Shown: positions 1 through 10,239 of the stretch, piece after piece
How positions within the stretch are numbered: position 1 is the stretch's first letter
Layout: the number at the start of each line of letters is the position of its first letter
DNA from: Gautieria morchelliformis
Lineage: Eukaryota; Basidiomycota; Agaricomycetes; Gomphales; Gomphaceae
Length of the DNA stretch: 64,000 bases
NCBI GenBank assembly: GCA_015179125.1
Contig: WHVA01000005.1
Span: forward strand, 496,001 to 560,000
Direction of reading: 5' to 3'
Notes under the pieces: generated by a model
The model's database searches: none
Told to the model about the DNA's origin: nothing
Seen by the model: the letters and a program-made list of their open reading frames with translations, nothing else
Program-made: the position numbers and the translations under genes

Positions 1-550
1 AGCGCATACCCAAGCACGAACCGCGACAGGACCTGTACTGCAAAATGCTGCTCGGTCCCCTCAGAAGTCAGTACGTACGTCCCGTTAGGTGGACCACCTA
101 AACCCGACCGTCACATCTAGCATGCATCACCTGGGCGTGAGTGGGGAGCGCACCTTGACACATGACGAGATAGTCGATCCCGCGGGGGCCTGCGCGTGTT
201 CGGATGTCGTGAGCAACGCGCTTGGCCTCTGCGAGGAGGCTCAAGTCCGCCTTTATGAAGTGATGCTCCGGGGCGGCACCGAGCTTGCTCTCCTGCGAGA
301 TTTCCTTCAGCCGTGCCAGCACGGCGTGTGCTGTATACAGGACAATAAGGCCGCGTGCCTAGGCATACACACCAAGGCGCAGGAGCGTACCTTTTGCCTC
401 ATTGCGGCCCACAATCCAAACCTCGGCACCAGCCTGTGCAAAGCGACACGCGATGCCCTCCCCAATGCCCTGTGTTCCCCCCGCGACGACAACGCGGTCG
501 CCCGGGATATTTATGGACGCGTTCCTTTCACAGATGAGGGAGCGTTTCAT
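1..550 (-). CDS. Short-chain dehydrogenase/reductase, 5' part (runs off left edge)
   Basis: NAD(P)-dependent oxidoreductase of the SDR (Rossmann-fold) family; substrate unknown. Three exons are readable on the minus strand: 550-391, 330-154 and 97 to beyond position 1, with introns 331-390 (60 bp) and 98-153 (56 bp), both GT-AG and phase-consistent. The protein starts MKRSLICERNASINIPGDRV, then shows the cofactor-binding GGTQGIGEG loop, GAEVWIVGRNE, and after the second intron GGPPNGTY...TSEGTEQHFAVQ, a form common in fungal SDRs. The catalytic Tyr-x-x-x-Lys lies beyond the window edge. The start is the first ATG in frame, with non-coding sequence upstream. Frame and splicing are well supported; function beyond 'SDR' is not. 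Confidence 0.85.
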
Positions 551-1214
551 GAGATGCGGTGTGGAAATTGAGCCATGGCGAAGCGTTTATAACCGTGGTT
601 GCGCGCACAGCAAGTACTGCTTACTTGCAGTGACGCGTGCGTACCGTACCTCAGCGCGCCGATTAATCGGACCTTAGGTGTTTGAAATCATGCTCGCAGT
701 TCAAGACTGCTCGCCTCGCGGTTCACCGCATGCCACACCTCAGAATTACATCTTTTGGTTATTAATAACGCCTCATTTAAAATGAACCACTTTTCACGAA
801 AATTGCACAAAATATCAGCTAGCTCCGCAGAATTTAAATACATCATATATAGCCCAGTGCTCTGCCACGCAAACACAAGTACAATTTCTGAGTCTAGGTT
901 CATAATTTGCAAAAGGGCCTAAGTAGCAGCGAGTATCGAGTACCAGTGCACAGAGAGTATACGTGTCTGGAGCACAACAAACGAAAGGAAAAGCACACAA
1001 ACAGCGGCGGGTATGGCGATGTCTATGTATCAGTCCGGGATTCAAAGCATACGTGAGACGAAAGACACAGACGCTGAAATAAGTAAATGCTCGCAGCATA
1101 CAGCGGGCAGGGCAAAAAAAGGGAACGACGCTCGCAGTAAAGGCTTGCCCAAAAAAAGAAAAAGAAAGAAACCCCGCACAGGCCCAATGATTTTCACCCA
1201 GCCCCCGCTCCACC
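551..1214. other. Intergenic region between SDR start and the end of the low-complexity gene
   Basis: It holds the promoter side of the SDR gene and the 3' flank of the next minus-strand gene. It is AT-richer than its surroundings, around 760-860. No gene, repeat or RNA recognised. Confidence 0.6.
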
Positions 1215-4200
1215 CTACCCAACAACAGCCGCAGGCCGCCTCCGCTTGCTCAGCTTGCGCCCCACGCGCTTCGGCGGCGGCACCAGGAGCGGCTCCTGCG
1301 ACGCCGACGCCGAGCGCACAGACTGCTCCTGCGACGCCGACTGTTCCACCGAGTGCGTGTGCGTCCCGGCGTCCGCATCCGCATCCGCATCCCCAGCCCC
1401 CAGCGACGCAGCTCCCCCCGCCGCGAACTCTGCGAACGCGCCGAACCTCCCTGCCCCCGCCCCACACCCGCCACACCGCCCTCTCCCTCCGCGCCCGCGT
1501 CCTCATACGACCCCGGGCGCGACCCCGCCGGCGTAGCAAGGAACGGGCCCAGCATCGCGCCATACTCCGCCTTCAGCGCCGCGGTGAGCTCTGCCTGGCT
1601 CTGCCGCGGTGCGGGCGGCTGCTGCGCTTGGAGGCGCTGCTCCCGCTCCCGCTGCTGCGCCGCGCGCTGCTGGAGTAGGCGCTGCTCCCGCTGCTCGTGC
1701 TGCTGCTGCTGCCACTGCCGCCACTGGTCCTGGAGGAAGATGTGTTGCGGGGGCTGCGGCGGCGGGCTGGGGCTGGGCTGCGGGGTGGGCTGGGAGCTGG
1801 GCTGGGAAGCGTGTTGCTGCTGCTGCTGCTGTGGCCGAGGAGAGGCACGTCGCTGCGGCTGCGCGGGTTGCGCCCGGTGCTGCATCACCCACTGCTGCCA
1901 ATGCCGCTGGGGCTGCGGCCCAGGGGACTGCTGTTGCAGCTGGGGGGCGGGCTGTCGCAGCGGCTGGGGGCCGGGCTGGGGACCTTGCTGTGGCTGAGGG
2001 TCGTGTTGTAGCGGGGGCGGGGGCGGCTGGAGCACCCACTGCTGCCAGTGTCGCTGGGGCTGCGGCTGGCGCGGCTGCGGCGGCCAGTGCTGGTGCGGCT
2101 GCGGCGGCGAGGGAGATGCTTCTGTCGATGGGTCTAGGTTTGAGTTTGGATGCGGGTGCGGTTGCGGTTGCGGCTGGACCTGTACATCCTCCTCCTCTTC
2201 CTCGTGCTCCTCCTCTGGCGACGGCGACGGTGCCTGCACGCGCACGCGCACGCCTGCGCGGCGGGAGCGCGCGCCCTCCCCTGCTCCTAGGATGTATGCG
2301 CCTTCTGCTGGCTCTGCGTCGGCGTCCTCGTCCTCGTGCACAGGGGCGTCCTCGTCCTGCTCCCCATCCCGCTCTTCCTCCTGCTCCTGCTCCCGCTCCT
2401 GATCCCGTTCATCCTCCAGACGCTCATTCCGTCCATCCTCCTTCTCCTCATCCCTTCATCCCGTTCCTCACCCCGTTCCTCATCCCGCTCAGACTCAGCC
2501 CCCTTATCACCCTCCCCCTGCTCCACCCCGCCTACCACCTCACCCCGGCCCTCACCCCCACCGCTACCCCGTCCTACTCGCCCCTCATCCTCAGCCTCCC
2601 CATCACCCTCAGCCTCCCCCACACCCTTCCGCCCCACCCCCTCTCCCGGAACAACCATCCTAAACATCGGCTCCCCCCGCGCCCCCTCCTCCCTCCACTC
2701 GCACTCCGCACCAACTTCCCCGCGCCCGACCCCGTACCTCTACGCACAAGCCTCGCGCCCGCGCCCGCACTCCCCGCACTCGCACTGCGCACCACCCCCG
2801 TGCCCGTGCCCCCGCCCCCGCCCGCAGCAGCCGCAGCCTTAGCCGCAGCCCCCTCCCAATACTCAGCGCGCGCCTAAGCCCCGCCGGCACGCGCGTCGGC
2901 GGCTTCGTCGCCGTCCGCGCGCCCGTGCCACCCTCGCCCGTGCCCTCGCCCGTGCCAGCGCCCGCACCCGCGCCCGCAGATCCGCGCCTGCGCTTCCGCA
3001 GCACGTTCGTCGACGGCCGCGTGAGCGCCGCAAACGCCCCGGAGAACGACCCCGCGCGGCTCCGCACGAAGCTCCCTGTGCCCACGCTCGACGCGGATGC
3101 CGACGCCGACGCCGAGCGCGACCCCGGCAAGGCGCGCACGCCTGTGGACACGGAGCGGGAGCGGGAGCGCGCGGGGGACGGCGGAGACGACACGAGCGGG
3201 CCGACGGCGATCGCGGAGAGCGCGGGGCGGAGCGGCGCGGGGAGGGTAGTGGAGAGGTCGAAGGAGGAGGAGGGGGTGGGCGCGCGGGCGGAGGCGAGCG
3301 TGGACGGGGTGGCGGTGCGCGGGGGAGGAGGGGGAGGGGGTGGCGGCGCGGGAGGGGCCGGGGGTGTGGGTGGGGGTGTGGGCGGCGGTGCCGCCCGGGG
3401 GAAGGAGGGGTGATGGTGCGCGTGCGGCGGCGGCGGCGCCGGGGGGGAGGACAGGTGTGGGTGCGCGTACGGCGCCGGCGGCGCCGGGTGTCGATGGGCG
3501 GAGCGCAGCGGGCGAGAGGGATGGCGAGGGTGATGGCGACGGCGATGGCGACGGCGCAGGGCGGCGCGCGAACGGCATGGACGACACGCCGCCCGCCGCC
3601 GCTGCAGCTCCGGGCACAGCGCGTACGCCCCCGTTCGCATGTGCAACGCCATTCCCAGCATTGTCTCCATCCCCCTTGGACCGCTTCCCTTTTTCCTTGC
3701 CCTTGCCCTTCCCCTTCCCCTTCTCCTTCGCCTTGTCCGCCGCAGCCCCCGGGCGCGTACTCGGATCAGGCCACGGCGACCCCAGGCCCGGCGGGAGCCC
3801 CGGAGGCGGAACACCTGGAGGGCGGGAGGGTGCCGCGCCAGGCGGCGGGGGCGGGGGCGGGGGACGACGGGGGCGCGCCGGAAACGGCGTGCGTGCGGGC
3901 TGCGAGGGGGGTGCGGGCGGTGCGCCGTATGGGGCCGGCGGGAGCCCAGGGGGGCGTGTCCCAGCGGGGACCGGGGCTGGAGGTTGTGTCGCAGGCACCG
4001 GCGCGGGCGCGGGTGCGGGTGGGGGTGGGAGAGCTGGGCTCGCAGTCGGCGTTGGTGCGGGTGCCGCTGGACCTGGGCTCGCAGGCAGCGGTCGGGTAGA
4101 CGGCTGCGTCGTGTCTTGGGTGGGCGTGGGCGATAGGTGCGGCTTTGTCGCATCTTGCGTCTGTGCCGCATCTTGCGTCTGTACCGCATCCTGCGTCTGA

Positions 4201-7200
4201 GTCGCACCTTGCGTCCGTGTCTGCGTCTGACGCGACGCGTCCCCGTCGCCGGCAGCCGGGGCGGGTGCGGGGGGCGACACGACGGGCACGGGCATATCCG
4301 TGTCTCGCGGCTGGTGGGTTCACGAAACACGATCAGTCAGCCGCCCGCACTCGCAACAACGACACTCACCGCCGCCGCAGGCTGCACCAGCATCCGTGTC
4401 GCATCTTGCGTCTGTGCTGCATCCTGCGTCTCTGTCACACCTTGCGTCAGTGTCTGCGTCTGACGCGACGCGTCCCCGTCGCCGGCAGCCGGGGCGGGTG
4501 CGGGGGGCGACACGACAGGCACGGGCATAGCCGTGTCTAGCGGCTGGTTGGTTTCCAAAACACGATCAGTCAGCCGCCCGCATTCGCAACAACGATACTC
4601 ACGGCCGTCGCAGGCGCAGGCTGCACCAGCATCCTCGCCCCCCGCGCGTCCTCTGCGCCACCCCCGTCGCGTGCGCAACGCCCCGCGTCGGACGGCGCCC
4701 CGCAGCTAGCTCTCTCCGCGCCGCTCGTGCGTGCGCCCGTCTTTTCGCCAGCGTGCCCCTCGAGGAAGGGATGCGGGCGGAGGGCGCGCGTGGGCGGGGG
4801 GGTGGGCGTGGACGGTGTGCGCGTCGGTGGATGGCGGTCTGCCTGTGGGACGGACGGCTCGGCGGGCGCCGGCGCCTGTAGGACTCGCGGCGCCGCGGGT
4901 GGTGGCGGAGATGCTGCGCGGGGAGCAGCGGGCGAGGCCAGCATAGCGTGGGCAGGCGCAGGAGGCGCGGGCATGGAGGGCAACGAAGGCGCCTGCGAGG
5001 GGGGTATGGAGGGCGCATATGAAGGGGCTGGAGGCACGGAGGGGAGCGAAGGTATGGACGGCAGGTCACGCAATTCGGGCGCAGGAGACGTCGCCGCCGC
5101 CGAGGCGACACCCGCGGGAACAGGCAGCGGCAGCGTCGAGGAGAGCCGCGGGAGGGAGGCGGACGGGGATGCTGGGGCGCCGTCGCCGTCGCCGTCGAGC
5201 TCCGTGTCCAGCTCGGGCTCCACCCCCACCGCCGCCCTCGCGCCGCCGAAGAACCCGGCGGCAAGCGGGGACGCCAAGACGGGGACGGGCGAGAATCGCG
5301 GGCTCGTGGGAGAGGGCGACGTCGGCGACGGGAGCGAGGCGGGCCAGCTTGGGGTGCCGGTGTGTGTGGGTGTCCAGGTGTGGGCAGCTGGCGAGACGGG
5401 CGAGGACGAGGAGGTGGGCGAGGGCGAGGCGGAGGAGGACGAGGAGGTGGGTGACGCCGAGGTGGGCGAGGGCGTCGCTGCGGCTGGCGTCGCGGTCTGG
5501 CTGGCGTCTTGTTGCGGCCCCTCCCCCTCCCGCTCGCTGTCCCCCTCATCCGCCTCCGCCGCCACACCCGGCACACCACCCACCCAAACGCCAAACGTCT
5601 GCCGCGCATGTAGGCGCAGCTCCCTCGGGCGCGGGCGCACAGTGGGCGTGTCGCCGGCAGGCTCCTCGCCGTTCCCCACACCCGCAGGGGCGCCATACCG
5701 CTCCTCCTCCCCACTCCCGCTGCTCGCATACCGCGCCTGCCAATCGCCCACGTCCTCGTCGAACACATACGCCCCTCTATCCTCTCCCCCGAACACATCC
5801 GCCCCTCTCACGCTACCGTCCCTGTCCTCATCCCCGTCCGCCTCTTCCTCCGTACCTGCGCGCCCCACCCCCTCGTCCTCGCCCCACCCCTCGTCCGCCG
5901 TCGCATACGCATCCGTGTCCACCGTGTCCGCCGTGTGCGTCGTGCGCACTGTGTCCGTGGGGGAGCGCGGCGGGTGGTACGCGGACGGCGGGGGCGGCGT
6001 GGGAGGGGTTGGGGGTGCGTAGGAGGGGACTGGGGCTGCGATTGCGATAGGAGGGTGTGGCAGGGGAGGTGGCTGGGGTGGTTGTGGCTCAGGCGGCTCA
6101 GTGTGCTGGGGTGGCTGAGGCGGCGGCGCAATCTGTGGCTGAGGCGGCTCGGGTAGCTGTGGCTGTGGGGGCTGAAGCGGCTGTATCGCTTGTGAGGATT
6201 GTGGGTCCCCTCCCTTCTCCACAGACGCCCCTCTACCCGCACCCCGCACACTCCGCCCCCGCCCCAGCTCATACACCGCCGACGCCCTCCCCTCTATCTC
6301 CGCATCATGTATCGGGTCGTTCGATATCCGTCTCTCCGACGACCCCACCGCCAACGCCGGGCCCCCCATCACAGGCGAGTCCGGCGGACTCGGCGGCGCA
6401 GGCGCAGGCGGCCGCTCGTACACCTCGCGCTCCGCGTCGCCCCCATGCGCCTGCGCGCCAAACACCTCCCCCTCGCTCCTCCGCCGCCCCGCCCCCGGCC
6501 CCGCGCTCACCGCACTGAACCCCGACATCGTCCGCCTTCGCTCCCGCTCTGACCCCGACTGCACGCTGAGCCGCACAGACGCGGACAAGGACGCGCTGCG
6601 GCTGCGGCTGCGGCTCCGCAGCGACCGCTCGTCCTGCTCGGGGATCGCCGCTAGCGGCGCCGGCGCCGGCGCCATGAACGGGAGGGGGCCCGCGTCGAGC
6701 CCGGGCGGCATGCCGGGCGCGGGCGCGGCGAGGTGGCCGAGGAATGTATGTGCGTGCGTGTGCGTGTGCGTGTCGGTGTGGTTGTCGTGCATCGCGGCCT
6801 CGGGACCAGGCGACCGCGGCGGGGTCGGCACTGGCGGGGGCACCCTCCGCTGCGTGGGGAACGCGACGCGCGCGCGCCCTCCAGTCTGCGCGGGGCCCGC
6901 GGCATCCGACGTGGATGCGGCGGCGGCGGTCGTGTCGATGGCGGGGACACGCTTCCGCTTCACCTTCGTCAGGCGGCGGCGCTGCGCCGTCCCATTCCCG
7001 CTCCCGCTCTCGTTTCCACCCCGCCGCCCCGTCTCGTCGTCGCTGAACACAGCGCGCTCCTCCTCCTCGTGCCCCTCCCCGCCCGTCCCGTCCCACGTCC
7101 ACCCCGCCCTCCTTGCCCCTCCACGCCCATCTCCCCCAACACCACCCTCACCACCCTTCCCCACACCCTCATCCCCACTAACCCCCCCACTAACCCCCTC

Positions 7201-7263
7201 CTCCTCGCCCCCGCCTCCGCCCCTCCTCCTCAGCGAAAACGAGAATCGTCGCAGTCGTTGCAT
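1215..7263 (-). CDS. Very large disordered low-complexity protein (hypothetical; several frame switches)
   Basis: Minus-strand gene of about 6 kb. The start chosen is ATG at 7263 (MQRLRRFSFSLRRR, then a Gly/Glu-rich stretch); the end is TAG at 1215-1217 after a basic tail PPPKRVGRKLSKRRRP that resembles a nuclear localisation signal. Exon 1 is 7263-4603, exon 2 4543-4370 (58 codons) and exon 3 starts at 4310, with two 59-bp GT-AG introns. Composition: Ser/Arg, His-Thr, Pro/Gln and Ala/Pro tracts, then a Glu/Asp-rich region (about 2330-2480) and a Gln-rich region with repeated RHWQQWV and QWRQWQQQQHE (about 1650-2050). After about 3400 the protein-like frame changes roughly five times (near 3330-3400, 2860, 2700, 2455 and 1450). 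That points to unseen micro-introns, assembly indels in G/C runs, or decay. No catalytic domain seen. Nuclear or scaffold roles are only inferred from composition. Confidence 0.55.
4165..4640 (-). repeat. 233-bp tandem duplication containing an intron and an exon
   Basis: Inside the large low-complexity gene, the end of exon 1 (MLVQPA), the 59-bp intron and the following exon (MPVPVVSPPAPAPAAGDGDA) are repeated with a 233-bp period. The introns at 4544-4602 and 4311-4369 are nearly identical, including GTGAGT donors, a GGCTGACTGA branch region and a CAG acceptor. Both copies keep frame, so the duplication adds a 58-codon exon. Confidence 0.8.
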
Positions 7264-8320
7264 GGCCGACGTGCGCTGCAAAAGTGGACACCTCTTCTGA
7301 GCGCGTGGCGCTGTTCGTTCGTGGTTCTTGGCGCTGTGGGCGTGTATAGACCAACGTCTGCATGCGCGTGTGGGCGTGTATGGTCTGCGTCCGCGTGCGT
7401 AATACATAAGCGCACGAGGCGCCGCGACACCGCAGCAGTGTCCGGCCTTCCCTCTTTGGGGATGACCCGTGGGATCGAAGCCGCCTGTACTCTTGTCATG
7501 TGTTTTGGCCCGATCTACTTGTGCGCCTGCCCTTTTTGACTTGGGTATCCACTTGGCTCGCTCTTGGCTACACTTCTGCATTGCTCGTGAGTTGTTGCCC
7601 CTACCGCTTTGGGAGGATGGTCGGGTACGTTTGTATTGGTTTGCGCGCTCGGCCGCATGTTAACCGAAGGTGCCTATAGCAGCGCCATCCAAGAACTCGG
7701 TGATCGACAGAACCGAAGACGAACCAGCGGAAACTCGAAGGGAGCTGAACCCACCCCACAACCCGCGGGGCCGCGAAAATCTGGCGTTGTGAAACACGTC
7801 TATGGAAAACTCGGCGGAGGGACTGGAGACGAATCAGCAGGTATTTGAGAGAGACTGCCAGTGTGGAGGAACGAGCAGCCGGGGAATGTTTTCTCCCAGA
7901 GGATACTTCAAAGGCTCACAAGGTAAACGCAACGGAAAAATACGCCACGAAAATACAAGGTAGGGGAACAACCAAGTTGCGTCTCGTTAGACGTCCCTTG
8001 ATGTTCTTGCCGAACTTTCTTGTGGAACCTAGTGCACAGTTGTGGCGGGGCAGGCATTCTGTTGGGATGCTCAGGATAAGCTATAAACGTGGCCTTGTTC
8101 TCTGATTTAAAAAACACAAGACTGGGCTCACACAGCAAGCTTAAGCTTTGTCCGCCTAACGAGCTATCACTTCATGTCTACCGACACACCGGCTCACCGA
8201 CAACCTCACTTTTCACCTAATATCGATATCCTTCAACAGTTGACCTACTTTTCTCTCTCTGGTCTAAGAAAGAGAGATTACAAAGTAAAGTATTACCCTT
8301 CTACCCCGGGCCGTCTGAAA
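7264..8320. other. Intergenic region upstream of the low-complexity gene
   Basis: 1.06 kb with no convincing gene. Short ORFs in several frames lack domain-like composition or splice logic. It probably includes the 5' flank of the minus-strand gene ending at 7263 and the 3' flank of the dehydrogenase gene ending at 8321. Confidence 0.5.
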
Positions 8321-9902
8321 CTAGACGTTACAAAGCATCACCGTTCTGCCTAGCACCGTGCCGCTGCGGAGCTCGTCGAGGACCTCGTTGACGTCTTTGA
8401 GCGAGCGGGTGGAAACTTCCGGCGTCACAGCTCCCTGAACATCAAGAATCAGTACTTACAAGCCTAATCCGGCGGAATGCCTGGAGAAGGACCAATACAT
8501 ACATTTGCATAGAGGTCGAGGATGGCTTCAAGATCCTGTTTCGAGCCATACTGAGGTGTAGTGACTGCAGGGGGAAGACATGTACAGTTAGCTCTGCAGT
8601 CTGTGCATAACGAGACGGCGGAGTGAGGGTACAGACTGGTGAGGTTGTACGTGAGAGTGTCTACTGTCGAGAATTCAAGCATCTCGTCCGTCAGGCCTGC
8701 CTGTTTTCCACATTGGCATCAGCAGGAGAAGGGCTAGAGAATGGATGCACGCACAACGACAAGACGAGGATCGGCTGGGAAGGCAAGACTATTACCCCGC
8801 AGCGCAGCTTTTGCAGTCTCGAATGCTACCCAAATCGTCCCATGTTCAACCTTGACGTTCCTGCTGTCCAGTAACGATATAGCAACTCACTCGTTTTGCG
8901 CGCAACAAAATCCATCACCACGTTGACCGAAAAGCCCGCCTTGATCTTTGCCTCCAACTCAGGCGGACTGAACGCTTCGACTGCGCCGAGCTTGAGAGCA
9001 AGGGCGCGCGCCTCGGGCTTGGAGTCACATGCATACACTGGTTTCGAGTGTCAGCAGGAGTGGACTGCGGTCGTGCTTCCAAGACCCATACCTGTGGCAC
9101 CAAAGTGCGCTGCGATCTGCACTGCTTGGTGCCCTAAGCCGCCGACGCCAATCACGAGCACCGTCCGTTTGCGTTTGCCGTCAATCTGGCCGTGACCCTG
9201 TTAAAGCCTACGCATATGCTCGAACCAAAGCGCACACGTACGTCGGCACTCCGAACGACGAATTTGTACGCGTTGATCCCTGCGTCAGCGGCGACTGCTG
9301 CCAGTTCTGGAGATACCCCTTTTGGCTGTGGCACACATACTACCCATCAGCGGGAGAATGCTTCGTCTTCTTCTCAGGGTAGACTCACCACGGACACTAG
9401 TTGATCTTGCCGCACGACAACATACTGTGCAAAGCCGCCATCGTAGGCCGCGCCAGGCGAGTCGAAGAGGGCGGGTAGCCCGCCGGAAGACTGGGACTTG
9501 GGGTGGATCGCGAGGACAGCGTAGAGAATGCCTTCCTCTATCGACGCGTCTACACCTTCTCCCTTTCTAAAGAAAGATGCATGTGGGATCCGCCGTACGT
9601 CCATGTTCAGGAACGAAGCTTACTCTGCAACATAGCCCGATATCTCGTGTCCAAGAACCAGAGGATGCGGCAGGACGCTCCCATCGATGAACATAATATC
9701 AGAATGGCATACTGCACCGCCATTACTGTCATCATTTCTGCTGCAGAAGATGAAATTGTATGAATATACCTCCACAAGCGGCTACCTTCAAGAGAACCTT
9801 TCCAGGACCAGGAGAAGGTACTGGATACCCGTCTTTGAGAGCGAGGTGCTTTTCGCCAGGTTGGTATTGTGCCACAAACATGGTCGTGGCTGCTGTTGAC
9901 AT
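8321..9902 (-). CDS. Zinc-type alcohol dehydrogenase-like oxidoreductase (MDR family)
   Basis: NAD(P)-dependent alcohol/aldehyde oxidoreductase fold. Readable exons (minus): 9902-9770, 9711-9624, 9566-9389, 9325-9242, 9197-9092, 9037 to about 8890, then 8564-8503 and 8434-8321; exons between about 8890 and 8565 are unclear. The start is ATG at 9902 (MSTAATTMFVAQYQPGEK). The spliced protein shows AACGVCHSD and LGHEISG, which carry the catalytic zinc Cys and His. It also has YDGGFAQYVVV, the nucleotide-binding GVGGLGHQA motif, the C-terminal SLKDVNEVLDEL and an end at RTVMLCNV-stop. Where the four-cysteine structural zinc loop normally lies the sequence reads HPKSQSSGGLPALFDSPG, with no cysteine. 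The gene is divergent from the P450 starting at 10240, so a shared promoter is likely. Family assignment is firm; substrate is unknown. Confidence 0.8.
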
Positions 9903-10239
9903 GTTCGTTGTTGCACAACCCTGGATCGAAATTTCATATTATTACCATTCGTATTTGTTAGCGCCAGCATCAGACTGTAAGTACTTAAACCTCGGGGCCG
10001 GAGCGAAACTATTCCGAGCCAAGGGTCTAATTAGGACCATCAACGACCCTGCATGTGTGTAAAAGTAGATCCACGTCGCGCGTACCTATTCCGGGCGCCA
10101 CAGTTATCGGTTCCCGAGTCACATAAAATAATTGAATTATAAGTCTGAGCAGGGTAGTACGTTGTTTTGCATCTATGTCATCCTATGTCCAATTCTCGGC
10201 ATCTCAGAGGTCTATCTTGTCTTCCCAAATCCCCCTTCA
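9903..10239. promoter_or_regulatory. Divergent promoter region between the dehydrogenase and P450 genes
   Basis: 337 bp separate the two start codons, which point away from each other. An AT-rich block near 10122-10145 lies before the P450 start. No specific operator identified; co-regulation is inferred from the arrangement only. Confidence 0.5.

Noticed and set aside
1609..2877. Long plus-strand open frame rich in Ala/Gly/Pro
   Set aside because: Antisense shadow of the minus-strand Gln/Pro-rich gene; GC-rich low-complexity DNA is open on most frames, and this one has no domain-like composition or splice logic.
4727..6022. Plus-strand open frame of 431 codons
   Set aside because: Overlaps the much longer and more protein-like minus-strand exon; composition is what the reverse complement of Ser/Pro codons gives.
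9029..9570. Plus-strand open frames opposite the dehydrogenase
   Set aside because: Antisense to well-supported dehydrogenase exons; no independent motif.
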